A stretch of DNA of 23,617 bases from JAZLJD01 sp045617725 (GTDB taxonomy: Bacteria; Bacillota; Clostridia; Lachnospirales; Lachnospiraceae). Below, one piece after another: positions 1-7,652 of the stretch (positions within the stretch are counted from its first letter, which is position 1; every line of letters begins with the position of its first letter). The notes under the pieces were generated by a model, which was given only the letters and a program-made list of their open reading frames with translations, made no database searches and was not told where the DNA came from. The DNA lies in contig JAZLJD010000067.1 of NCBI GenBank assembly GCA_045617725.1, positions 1 to 23,617 of the forward strand, given 5' to 3'. The translations under genes and the position numbers were made by a program.

Positions 1-68
1 GCGACTGCTAATCATCGAGAAGGAGTCAGCCTACTCGATGAGGATTACAAAACCGGAATTAACGCAAT
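1..68. other. Left-edge stretch with a small hairpin
   Basis: No complete gene is visible here. An 8-bp inverted repeat (TCATCGAG at 12-19, CTCGATGA at 34-41, 14-nt loop) could form a hairpin about 30 nt past the xylanase stop, but no T-tract follows on either strand, so it is not a canonical terminator. All three minus-strand frames are closed. Two plus-strand frames are open from base 1: one to a stop at 112-114 and one to a stop near 95. A C-terminus of a plus-strand gene converging on the xylanase is therefore possible but cannot be shown. Confidence 0.3.
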
Positions 69-1280
69 TTACTCATCAAAACCTGCTTTATCCTTAATCT
101 GCATTGCTCCGTAGAAGGAGTACTTGGGATCATACTTCATAGTGAAGATTAACGGATTGTATTCTTTTCTCCAGCTGAGTCCGTCGGAGAAGCCCCAGAT
201 GGTAAGTGCATCCGACTTAACGGTACCATTGTCAACACGCTCTAAAATACCGTTGATCAGGTCGTAATAGAACCGGCCCTGAATCTTCTGGTGCTCGTCG
301 TCGTTTTTGGCAGGCTTCTGATAATGTCCTAAGCAAACATCCAGCTCGGTAAGCTGAATCTTAAGGCCAAGCTCAGCGATGCGGTCCATGTGACGGAAGT
401 AGTCGTCCAGGCTGTCTTCAGTGTAGAGGTGTGCCTGGAAGCCGACACCATCGATTAAGTAATTGCCATCAGCATCCTTAAGGGTCTGAAGGAAATTGTA
501 GAAGGTTTCGGTCTTGAACTGCTCATTGTAATCGTTGTAGTAAAGATCGATGTAATCGGGAGCGTATTTATCAGCAATTTCAAATGCCTTTACAAGATAA
601 TCCTCACCGATTACCTGGAGCCATAAGCTCTTACGCATGCTGCCGTCATCCTCCCAACATTCGTTGGCAACATCGTATGCATAGAACATATCAATGTAAC
701 CAAGCTCATCGAGCTTTGTGAAAATCTGAGAAACAAAGGAGTCGAGACGGGCAAGCATGGTGTCTCTGTCTACAAGTTCAGCTTTATTATCAAAGTTTTC
801 ATAGAAAATCCAGTCAGGGGTCTGGCTATGCCATACGATGGTGTGACCACGCATCTTAAGACCGTTCTCTTTGGCCCAATCCATAATGGCAATTGCTTCG
901 GGGCCGAATTCAACGACCAGGTCACCGGCTGCAATACTCTTTTCCTTGTTAAGAATCGCGTCGGGTTTCATAGCGTTCTCGCAAGTGATGGAGCTGAACT
1001 GGGAAAGTGCGAGGTTGGTAGGTTTTTTGTTCTTAAGCATATTACCGGAAATACAAGTTCCGCATAACATACCGTGTTCTGCAAACATATCCTTCAAAGC
1101 GGGCAGTACATCCTCAGCAGGCTCAGCAGAAGGCTCTGCAGAGGGAGCTGCGGTAGGAGCGTCACTTACGACGGCCGTTTCGGCAGGATTCTGAGAAGGC
1201 TGAACTTCAGCCTTTTTGTCACAGCCTGCAAAAGACAAAAGCATGGCAGCAACAAGTGCAAAAGATAAAAATTTCTTCAT
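69..1280 (-). CDS. GH10 endo-1,4-beta-xylanase, surface lipoprotein
   Basis: 403 aa. It hydrolyses internal beta-1,4 bonds of the xylan backbone at the cell surface. A lipoprotein signal spans residues 1-20 with lipobox FAGC and Cys20 as the lipidated residue. A Pro/Ala/Ser/Glu-rich linker (about 21-57) leads to a full GH10 barrel (about 58-400). GH10 landmarks are ITCENAMKPD (98-107), RGHTIVWHSQTP (144-155), acid/base Glu207 in DVANE, His284, nucleophile Glu312 in LTELD, and the late WGFSDGLSW (362-370). No binding module or dockerin is present. The ATG at 1278-1280 was chosen because it starts the signal peptide and has AAAGGAAG 8 nt upstream; the frame stays open further upstream but that would bury the signal. 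Its own promoter lies at 1333-1361. The family call is firm; the exact xylan type preferred is not visible. Confidence 0.95.
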   Translation of the reverse strand: MKKFLSFALVAAMLLSFAGCDKKAEVQPSQNPAETAVVSDAPTAAPSAEPSAEPAEDVLPALKDMFAEHGMLCGTCISGNMLKNKKPTNLALSQFSSITCENAMKPDAILNKEKSIAAGDLVVEFGPEAIAIMDWAKENGLKMRGHTIVWHSQTPDWIFYENFDNKAELVDRDTMLARLDSFVSQIFTKLDELGYIDMFYAYDVANECWEDDGSMRKSLWLQVIGEDYLVKAFEIADKYAPDYIDLYYNDYNEQFKTETFYNFLQTLKDADGNYLIDGVGFQAHLYTEDSLDDYFRHMDRIAELGLKIQLTELDVCLGHYQKPAKNDDEHQKIQGRFYYDLINGILERVDNGTVKSDALTIWGFSDGLSWRKEYNPLIFTMKYDPKYSFYGAMQIKDKAGFDE

Positions 1281-1332
1281 GATTTGGCTTCCTTTACAAA
1301 ATATTGTGCTTAAATACTTAACGCACCTAAAT

Positions 1333-1361
1333 AAGATACAATAGCATTCCATTAATGTCAA
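1333..1361 (-). promoter_or_regulatory. Sigma-A promoter of the xylanase gene
   Basis: On the minus strand, TTGACA (1356-1361) is followed by a 17-nt spacer and TATCTT (1333-1338). This gives a leader of about 45 nt before the xylanase ATG. The -35 lies 10 nt from the -35 of the divergent rsmJ promoter. No clear catabolite-repression (cre) site was found. Confidence 0.75.
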
Positions 1362-1371
1362 TGAACGCAAA

Positions 1372-1400
1372 TTGACGGAATTGTTAACAAAGTGTATTAT
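1372..1400 (+). promoter_or_regulatory. Sigma-A promoter of rsmJ (leaderless)
   Basis: TTGACG (1372-1377), a 17-nt spacer, then TATTAT (1395-1400). A start site 7 nt after the last base of the -10 falls on 1407, the A of the rsmJ ATG. The spacer contains the perfect 10-bp palindrome TTGTTAACAA (1381-1390), a possible operator. Confidence 0.75.
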
Positions 1401-1406
1401 GAAAAA

Positions 1407-2141
1407 ATGAAACTTTACATTGATGAGCAAGTAAATCCCAATCGAATAAAGGAAGTAGAGTCCGATTATAAGGAGCGCGGAATCGAGCAAATCATTCCGG
1501 AAGATTCCTCTTTGGCACTGTATTTGGAAGCAGACGGATTATATCTTAAGAATGATGAACTGGCATTAAAAGGCGATTTCACGGAACTGATTCCGCGTAT
1601 CAAAAAGAGCGCAATTTCCAATGAGATGCTGCTTAAGGCAGCGCTCCTTAAGGACAAAAACAAAGCTACACTTTTTGATGCAACTGCCGGAATGGGAGAG
1701 GATTCCTTTATCCTGGCAGCCGGCGGTTTCACGGTGGATTTGTATGAACAGGATCCTGTGATATGCATGCTGCTTGAGGATACGGTCCTTAGAGCACTTG
1801 ATTATCCGGAGACTGCAGCAATCGCAATGCGTATGCATGTGCATTACGGAGATTCCATTGTGGCAATGGAATCACTTGACGAAAGCCCGGATGTCATCTT
1901 GCTGGATCCGATGTTCCCGGAACGAAGCAAAAGTGCCCTTATCAAGAAGAAATTCCAGTTGCTTCAGAAGCTTGAGAAGCCCTGTGACATGGAAACGGAG
2001 CTTATGAATGCAGCAATGAAACTACATCCCAAAAAGATTGTCATTAAGCGCCCTCTAAAGGGTCCTTACCTGTGTAACAAAAAGCCGTCCTATTCATTAA
2101 GCGGCAAGGCAGTGCGTTATGACTGCATCATTAATGTGTAA
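1407..2141 (+). CDS. rsmJ: 16S rRNA (guanine-N2) methyltransferase, RsmJ family
   Basis: 244 aa, close to the usual 250. RsmJ enzymes methylate G1516 (E. coli numbering) of 16S rRNA with S-adenosylmethionine. The Rossmann SAM-binding motif is FDATAGMGEDSF (90-101) with acidic Glu114 after the next strand. The family catalytic block is LDPMFPERSKSALIKK (166-181), and a late VIKRP (212-216) matches the conserved VVKRP. The N-terminus MKLYIDEQ aligns with the E. coli start MKICLIDET, which supports the ATG at 1407. An in-frame GTG at 1392 would lie before the -10 hexamer is complete and is rejected. No Shine-Dalgarno precedes the ATG. It converges on pheT, sharing a terminator. Confidence 0.88.
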   Translation: MKLYIDEQVNPNRIKEVESDYKERGIEQIIPEDSSLALYLEADGLYLKNDELALKGDFTELIPRIKKSAISNEMLLKAALLKDKNKATLFDATAGMGEDSFILAAGGFTVDLYEQDPVICMLLEDTVLRALDYPETAAIAMRMHVHYGDSIVAMESLDESPDVILLDPMFPERSKSALIKKKFQLLQKLEKPCDMETELMNAAMKLHPKKIVIKRPLKGPYLCNKKPSYSLSGKAVRYDCIINV

Positions 2142-2189
2142 AAATACCCCGAAAGTTCAGGTTTATGATTTTGAACTTCCGGGGTTTTT
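2142..2189. terminator. Bidirectional terminator between rsmJ and pheT
   Basis: A 13-bp stem with one A-C mismatch (2147-2159 with 2172-2184) and a 12-nt loop. TTTTT follows on the plus side (2185-2189), and an A-rich run (2141-2145) gives a U-tract for transcripts on the minus strand. It begins directly after the rsmJ stop and ends 2 nt before the pheT stop, so it serves both convergent units. Confidence 0.9.
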
Positions 2190-2191
2190 CA

Positions 2192-4609
2192 TTAAGCTCT
2201 TAAAGTGATTCCGAGCTTTTCATTTAAGTTGTTCAGAATGTTTTCAACAAAATCGTCAATTACGGCATCCGTAAATTCTTCCTCCCTGGGAGTGAATACT
2301 ACGGAGAATGCCATGGACTTCTTGTCGAGTCCGAGCTGTATGCCTTCGAAAATATCAAAGAGCTTAATGCTTGTGATGTAATCACAGGAAGCTTTGATTT
2401 CATTCTCAACCTGTGCACAGGTGATGCTCTTGCTCATAACGAAGCAGAAGTCACGTTTTTCTTCAAGGAATTTGGGAAGCGGAGTGAACTTTCTGCTCTT
2501 ACCGTAATACTTGGTAAGTTTCTTAAGGTCAATCTCAGCGATGTAAGCGGGAACACGCATGTCCATCTCATCCTGAATTTCGTAGAGAAGCTGTCCTAAG
2601 TAACCGATTTCCTCGCCATCACAGAGAACCTTGGCGGTTCTGTAAGGATGAAGGAAGGTATTTTCAAAAGCAACATATTCGAAGGTAACATTAAGGGAAG
2701 CAGCAATTACGTCCGTAAGGCCTTTCAAGGAGAAGAAATCTTCCTCCTCGCCGAAGATACCGATGCAGATGGTTTCACGTTCGTCGGGATATTCCGTAAG
2801 CGGAAGATCCTTTGGAATGAAACGGTTGCCCAACTCGAAGATTCGACCGGAGAGGATTCCCTTCTTTTGGTTTTTGGCGATAGCCGTAATCATCTGCGGA
2901 GCAAGCGTGGTTCTCATAAGAGAAAGGTCCACGTTAATGGGATTGATGAGCTTAATGGCATGGCGCAGAGAATCATCCTCAGGAAGCCTTAACATATCAA
3001 GGTCGGAAGGAGAGAAGAAGGAGTAATGCACACCCTCGAACGCACCCTGGGCGCACAGGTCTCTCTTAATCTTAAGCTCCGTACGTTGTCTTAAATTGTA
3101 ACCGCCGCTTGTAACTTCTGCGGTAGGAATGAAGGTGGGAACGATGTGCTCGTAGCCGTACATACGAATCACTTCTTCCGCAACATCCTGGTAAGATTCC
3201 ATATCAACGCGGTAAGCCGGGATGTTTAAATTAAGCTCATCGCCACTTAAGGTAGGATTGAAATTTAAATTCGTGAGAATTCTTACGATATCATCATCCG
3301 GAACTTTAATACCTAAAACGCTGTTAACCTTATTTACGGAAACAGTAAGCGCAGTGGTATCGATGGAATTGCCGGAATTAATATCGAAGTGCGTAGAGGA
3401 AACCTTACCACATTCAAGCTCTTCGATTAAGTGAAGGGCACGCTTCATGGCCATAACGGTTGTGTATTCGTCTACACCCTTAGAAAATCTGGCACTGGAA
3501 TCGGAAACCTGACCAAGTGCCTTGGAACTCTTGCGGATATTGTCACGGGCGAAGGTGGCCGATTCGAAAATAACCGCAGAGGTAGTATCAAGAATTTCGG
3601 AATTAAGTCCGCCCATAATACCTGCAAGAGCAACCGGTTTTTTGCCGTCGCAAATAACAAGGTTCTGATCCGTAAGAGCGAATTCCTTCTCGTCCAAAGT
3701 GACGATCTTCTCATTGTTTTCTGCACGTCTTACATGGATGGCATTGCCTTCCAGATAACTGAAATCAAATGCATGCATGGGCTGGCCGAGTTCTTTTAAT
3801 ACATAATTCGTAATGTCGACCACATTGGAAATCGAATTGCAACCGACAAGGGCAAGACGACGTTTCATCCAAGCGGGAGATTCTTTGATTTTGACATCAT
3901 ATACATAGTGTGAAACATAACGGGGGCAGAGATCCTGCGCTTTTACCGTTACGTTAAAAGGAATTTCACAAGCGGTTTCCGTATAGGAGAGGGAGGGCTC
4001 TTTCAAAGGGAGCTCCAGAACTGCTGCCACTTCTCTGGCAAGGCCGAAAATAGACTGACAATCCGGCCTGTTAGCAGTGATGGATACATCGAAAATCCAG
4101 TCATCGAGACCTAAGATAGGCTTTACATCCGCGCCGGGAACGGAATCCTCGGGCAGTACCAAAAGTCCGTCATAACCGGCACCTTCAAACATATCCTCCG
4201 TAACGCCGATTTCCACGCCGGAGCAGAGCATTCCGAACGAATCATAGCCGCGAAGCTTACCCTGACCGATCGTCATAACACCTTCCACGGTCTTATGGTC
4301 TTTGGCAGTGGCATATACCGTAGCGCCTACAAGAGCGAGAGGATACTTGCCGCCTGACTTAACATTATCGGCACCGCAGCAGATCTGCAAAACACCGTTC
4401 TCACCTGCATCTACCGTACATAAATGAAGGTGGGTGCCTTCAATGGCCTCACAGGTTTTTACAAGTCCGACAACAACCTTACTGATGTCCTTGCCGACTT
4501 CGTATTTTTCTTCTACTTCAAAACCGCAGGAGAAAAGCTTTTCTTCCAAAACATCAACGGAAACATTGATGTCTACATAGTCTTTTAACCAACTTAAGGG
4601 AACTAACAT
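2192..4609 (-). CDS. pheT: Phenylalanyl-tRNA synthetase beta subunit
   Basis: 805 aa, the normal bacterial length. It forms the alpha2-beta2 PheRS with PheS, charging tRNA-Phe in the cytoplasm and hydrolysing mischarged Tyr-tRNA-Phe. Domains in order: N-terminal tRNA-binding/EMAP-like fold (about 40-150), the NRPDCQSIFGLAREVA segment (about 180-195), B3/B4 editing domain (about 210-360, with SNVVDITNYV and GQPMHAFD), B5 DNA-binding-like domain (about 405-475), a catalytic-core-like fold (about 485-690), and a C-terminal FDX-ACB anticodon-binding domain (about 710-805, with FLEEKRDFCFV). The start has a perfect AGGAGG about 8 nt upstream, in a 17-nt gap after the pheS stop, so the two genes are co-transcribed from the T-box-controlled promoter. 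Nothing appears broken. Confidence 0.97.
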   Translation of the reverse strand: MLVPLSWLKDYVDINVSVDVLEEKLFSCGFEVEEKYEVGKDISKVVVGLVKTCEAIEGTHLHLCTVDAGENGVLQICCGADNVKSGGKYPLALVGATVYATAKDHKTVEGVMTIGQGKLRGYDSFGMLCSGVEIGVTEDMFEGAGYDGLLVLPEDSVPGADVKPILGLDDWIFDVSITANRPDCQSIFGLAREVAAVLELPLKEPSLSYTETACEIPFNVTVKAQDLCPRYVSHYVYDVKIKESPAWMKRRLALVGCNSISNVVDITNYVLKELGQPMHAFDFSYLEGNAIHVRRAENNEKIVTLDEKEFALTDQNLVICDGKKPVALAGIMGGLNSEILDTTSAVIFESATFARDNIRKSSKALGQVSDSSARFSKGVDEYTTVMAMKRALHLIEELECGKVSSTHFDINSGNSIDTTALTVSVNKVNSVLGIKVPDDDIVRILTNLNFNPTLSGDELNLNIPAYRVDMESYQDVAEEVIRMYGYEHIVPTFIPTAEVTSGGYNLRQRTELKIKRDLCAQGAFEGVHYSFFSPSDLDMLRLPEDDSLRHAIKLINPINVDLSLMRTTLAPQMITAIAKNQKKGILSGRIFELGNRFIPKDLPLTEYPDERETICIGIFGEEEDFFSLKGLTDVIAASLNVTFEYVAFENTFLHPYRTAKVLCDGEEIGYLGQLLYEIQDEMDMRVPAYIAEIDLKKLTKYYGKSRKFTPLPKFLEEKRDFCFVMSKSITCAQVENEIKASCDYITSIKLFDIFEGIQLGLDKKSMAFSVVFTPREEEFTDAVIDDFVENILNNLNEKLGITLRA

Positions 4610-4626
4610 GATTCTTTCCTCCTTCC

Positions 4627-5670
4627 TTAGTCATCAATCTGATCCAGTACTCTGAGATCCGATTCAAACAATAATTTGATGTTGTTAATGCCGTATTTCA
4701 GCATGGCGATACGGTCGATTCCGATGCCAAAAGCAATACCGCTGTATACATTGCTGTCGATTCCGCAACCATCCAGAACCTTTTTGTTTACAACGCCGGC
4801 GCCCAAAACCTCAATCCAGCCCGTTCCCTTGCAAAGCTTGCAACCACAGCCCTTGCACTGGAAGCAGCTTACATCGACTTCTACGGAAGGCTCGGTGAAA
4901 GGGAAGTAGGAAGGACGAAGACGGGTCGTTGTTCCGTCGCCGAAAATCTTCTCAACGAATACATTTAAAAGTCCCTGAAGATCGCACAGCGTGATGCCCT
5001 TGTCGACAACCAGACCTTCCATCTGACTGAACATAGGAGAGTGGGTAGCATCGTCATCACTACGGAATACCTTGCCGGGAGAGATGATTTTAATGGGAGG
5101 CTGCGTGGTCTCCATTACATGAACCTGTCCGGAAGAGGTCTGCGTTCTTAAAAGAAACTCAGGACTTAAGTAGAAGGTATCCTGCATGTCTCTGGCGGGA
5201 TGGTCCTTGGGAATATTGAGTGCGGTAAAGTTGTAATAATCGGTTTCGATTTCGGACCCTTCATATACGGAGAAGCCCATGGAACCGAAGATATCTACAA
5301 TCTGGTTGCGAACCTGCGTATTGGGATGCAGGTTTCCTTTTGCATGAATTTTGGCGGGGAGAGTAACATCAATCTGTTCGCTCTTATAGCGACGCTTCAT
5401 TTCAGCTTCCTTTAAGGCAGCATCCATGGAATCAAACTGCTCCTGTGCCCACATTTTAATTTCGTTTACTTTTTTGCCATATTCTGCTTTGAGTTCATTC
5501 GGAATCTTGCCCATCTCACGCATAAGAGTACCAATCTTACCGGATTTGGCATCCATGATACTCTTTCGGTATTCATAAACGCCCTTGGATGAGTCGATGG
5601 ATTTGAGCTCAGAGAGAATTTCCTGTCTGATGGCTGACAGTTTCTCACTTAATTCATTCAGCTCTGACAT
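4627..5670 (-). CDS. pheS: Phenylalanyl-tRNA synthetase alpha subunit
   Basis: 347 aa. It is the catalytic class II subunit that activates Phe and charges tRNA-Phe. The N-terminal coiled coil (1-95) binds tRNA. Core landmarks are HPARDMQDTFYL (157-168), motif 2 around VFRSDDDATHSPMF (201-214), FPFTEPSVEVD (256-266), a four-Cys cluster CFQCKGCGCKLC (269-280) common in Firmicutes PheS, and motif 3 GIAFGIGIDRIAML (311-324). The ATG at 5668-5670 is chosen because MSELNE is the family N-terminus and AAGGAGG lies 7 nt upstream. The frame stays open upstream, but that stretch is the T-box leader, not protein. First gene of the pheS-pheT operon. Confidence 0.97.
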   Translation of the reverse strand: MSELNELSEKLSAIRQEILSELKSIDSSKGVYEYRKSIMDAKSGKIGTLMREMGKIPNELKAEYGKKVNEIKMWAQEQFDSMDAALKEAEMKRRYKSEQIDVTLPAKIHAKGNLHPNTQVRNQIVDIFGSMGFSVYEGSEIETDYYNFTALNIPKDHPARDMQDTFYLSPEFLLRTQTSSGQVHVMETTQPPIKIISPGKVFRSDDDATHSPMFSQMEGLVVDKGITLCDLQGLLNVFVEKIFGDGTTTRLRPSYFPFTEPSVEVDVSCFQCKGCGCKLCKGTGWIEVLGAGVVNKKVLDGCGIDSNVYSGIAFGIGIDRIAMLKYGINNIKLLFESDLRVLDQIDD

Positions 5671-5699
5671 AACAGCCTCCTTCTTTTTAAATACCATGG

Positions 5700-5736
5700 A
5701 AAATAAAAATCCCATGGCAACTTGTATTGCCATGGG
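5700..5736 (-). terminator. T-box regulatory terminator
   Basis: On the minus strand a 10-bp perfect stem (CCCATGGCAA / TTGCCATGGG, 5711-5736) with a 6-nt loop is followed by ATTTTTATTT. It lies 10 nt after the T-box and about 30 nt before the pheS ribosome binding site, the position expected for T-box attenuation. Confidence 0.92.
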
Positions 5737-5941
5737 ACGTAATATACGCGGTACCACCCATGTTCGGACAAATGTCCGCACTCGAAAACGCTTAATGCAG
5801 CGCCTGCATCCACTTAATCAATGCTTTCGTGCAAAGCTCCAATGTTGAAATTCATACATATACTCTGATATTGTGCTTTCAGCCGGTGACACAACTCTCT
5901 GATATCTACGTATATATACTACTTACGCACCTTCATCGCTT
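5700..5941 (-). promoter_or_regulatory. T-box riboswitch, Phe specifier
   Basis: The conserved T-box sequence GGGTGGTACCGCG sits at 5747-5759 on the minus strand and pairs with the uncharged tRNA 3' end. Upstream are Stem I features: AGAGAG near the proximal part, and a specifier region GAATTTCAAC in which the codon UUC (5847-5849) specifies phenylalanine, matching the downstream pheST genes. A Rho-independent terminator hairpin follows the T-box. Uncharged tRNA-Phe would stabilise the antiterminator and turn on pheST. The transcript is expected to start near 5941, giving a leader of about 270 nt. Confidence 0.93.
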
Positions 5942-5947
5942 TAAGAG

Positions 5948-5976
5948 ATTATACTTTTTGGCAAAAAAAAAGTCAA
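5948..5976 (-). promoter_or_regulatory. Sigma-A promoter of the pheST T-box transcript
   Basis: On the minus strand TTGACT (5971-5976), a 17-nt spacer and a perfect TATAAT (5948-5953). The predicted start site is about 5941. It is divergent from the GH43 promoter, with 22 nt between the two -35 boxes. Confidence 0.88.
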
Positions 5977-5998
5977 CCGAATGCGGCGAGAAATGTAA

Positions 5999-6027
5999 TT
6001 GACTGAAACAAGTATTTTTTTTACAAT
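5999..6027 (+). promoter_or_regulatory. Sigma-A promoter of the GH43 gene
   Basis: TTGACT (5999-6004), a 17-nt T-rich spacer, then TACAAT (6022-6027). The start site is expected near 6034, leaving a 35-nt leader before the ATG at 6069. Confidence 0.75.
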
Positions 6028-6068
6028 TACTAAGTAAAAAATGCTTCATTGTGAGGAACTTGATAAAA

Positions 6069-7652
6069 ATGAAAAAATCTATGGTTTATGCTTCGTTGCT
6101 TTTTAGCCTTGTGCTGACGGCCTGTCAGAAAACAGAGGATGTACAACCCGTAACAAAAGACCCACAACCGGTTGTGCAGGAGACGGCTACAGCGGAGAGA
6201 GAACCGATTAAGGAGGAAGAAACGGTGATTCACTTAAGCAAAAATTTAAAGAATAAAGGGAATACGAATCCTGTAATGACGCAGGCGTTCGGTGCTGACC
6301 CTTATGCGATGGTATATGATGATACCATTTATCTCTATATGACGGCGGATGCATTTGAATATGACGCCCAAGGCGAGATTGTCGAGAATTCTTACAGCAA
6401 GATTAAGTCGATTCATGTCCTTTCCACGAAAGATATGAAGAACTTTACCGATTACGGCGAAATTGATGTTGCAGGCACGGACGGAATTGCTACGTGGGCT
6501 CATAATTCCTGGGCTCCGGCCGCATGCTGGAAAAATATTGACGGAGTTGACAAATTCTTCCTGTATTTTGCCGATAACGGTGGCGGAATCGGTGTTTTGG
6601 AAGGCGAAACCCCGTACGGACCGTTTAAGGATCCTTTGGGACATGCACTTATATCAAGAAATGTTCCCAATTGCAATGATGTGCTTTGGCTCTTTGACCC
6701 TGCCGTACTTGTGGATGATGACGGAACCGGCTATATCTATTTCGGCGGCGGTGTTCCGGAAGGAAAGGCAGCTGCTCCCGGAACCGGTCGTTGTGCACGT
6801 CTCGGTGCTGACATGATTTCCCTTGACGGAGATCCCGTTCGTATGGATGTTCCTTATCTTTTTGAAGATTCCGGCATTCACAAATTTAATGACAAATACT
6901 ATTACACATACTGCAGTAACTGGACTGTGGATCAGGCAGGAACCGACCAATACGGTATGACTTCCGGTCAGATCTGCTGCATGGAGAGTGACAGCCCTTT
7001 AGGACCCTTCACTTATAAGGAAATGATCCTGGCTAATCCCGGAACGCTTTGCGGACTTTGGGGCAATAACCATCATTGCGTTTTCTCCTTCCGAGACAAA
7101 TGGTACATAACCTATCATTCCAGACAGCTTGAGAAGTCCATGGGCATCGAGCATGGCTACAGAAGTACCTTCATCAACGAATTTACGATGCAGGAGGATG
7201 GAAGCATCGGGGTAATCAAGCAGAGTGTAGAAGGCCCCGATCAGCTTTCCTATGTAGATGCTTATTCCGAGAACGCAGCAGTTTGTGTTTCCTCCATGGC
7301 AGGCTGCAAGGCAGTTGGTGCCGATGATTTTGCAAAAGAGCACGGCTACGGACACATGGCTGTATCTGTATTGGAAACCGGCAATTTCGTAGCGGTTGAC
7401 GGAGTGGATTTCAAGGAACAGGCTCCCAAACAGATTGCCATTAACGCTTCGGTTCCCGAAGGAGTAAGCGGCAAGGTGCATGTAAGACTTGATTTTGCAG
7501 GAAGAGAAGATATTGCTGTGGTTGATCTTACAGAAAGCAATGGATTTAAGGCATTTACCGCATCCGTAGATATGGACTTTACCGGCGTACATAATCTGTA
7601 TCTTGTTTTCGAAGGAGAAGGATACCTGGTTGATTCTTATACGTTTGCGTAA
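6069..7652 (+). CDS. GH43 lipoprotein (probable arabinofuranosidase/xylosidase) with CBM6-like module
   Basis: 527 aa. GH43 enzymes remove arabinofuranose or xylose from arabinoxylan-type glycans. The lipoprotein signal ends in LTAC with Cys19, so it is surface-anchored. After a Glu/Pro/Thr-rich linker, the five-bladed propeller (about 66-395) has the three catalytic acids: Asp77 in GADPYA (base), Asp210 in LFDPAVLVDDDG (pKa modulator) and Glu266 in FEDSGIHKF (acid). WAHNSWAPA (143-151) and the NNHH pair (333-336) also fit GH43. The C-terminal 400-527 resembles CBM6 (FVAVDGVDF, GKVHVRLDF, GVHNLYLVFEG). The ATG at 6069 begins the signal; an in-frame GTG at 6051 overlaps the GAGGAA ribosome site and is less likely. 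Substrate and subfamily cannot be fixed from sequence alone. No terminator follows. Confidence 0.92.
   Translation: MKKSMVYASLLFSLVLTACQKTEDVQPVTKDPQPVVQETATAEREPIKEEETVIHLSKNLKNKGNTNPVMTQAFGADPYAMVYDDTIYLYMTADAFEYDAQGEIVENSYSKIKSIHVLSTKDMKNFTDYGEIDVAGTDGIATWAHNSWAPAACWKNIDGVDKFFLYFADNGGGIGVLEGETPYGPFKDPLGHALISRNVPNCNDVLWLFDPAVLVDDDGTGYIYFGGGVPEGKAAAPGTGRCARLGADMISLDGDPVRMDVPYLFEDSGIHKFNDKYYYTYCSNWTVDQAGTDQYGMTSGQICCMESDSPLGPFTYKEMILANPGTLCGLWGNNHHCVFSFRDKWYITYHSRQLEKSMGIEHGYRSTFINEFTMQEDGSIGVIKQSVEGPDQLSYVDAYSENAAVCVSSMAGCKAVGADDFAKEHGYGHMAVSVLETGNFVAVDGVDFKEQAPKQIAINASVPEGVSGKVHVRLDFAGREDIAVVDLTESNGFKAFTASVDMDFTGVHNLYLVFEGEGYLVDSYTFA

Noticed and set aside
1..50. CTGCTAA near the left edge resembles a tRNA-Ser (GCU) anticodon loop.
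   Set aside because: The flanking bases do not form a 5-bp anticodon stem, and no T-arm GGTTCGAATCC follows.
1281..1490. A 70-residue N-terminal extension of the xylanase.
   Set aside because: It would bury the lipoprotein signal, cross the gene's own promoter and overlap the rsmJ start.
5671..5781. An in-frame upstream extension of pheS of 37 residues.
   Set aside because: It covers the T-box terminator and the pheS ribosome site; MSELNE is the family start with AAGGAGG upstream.
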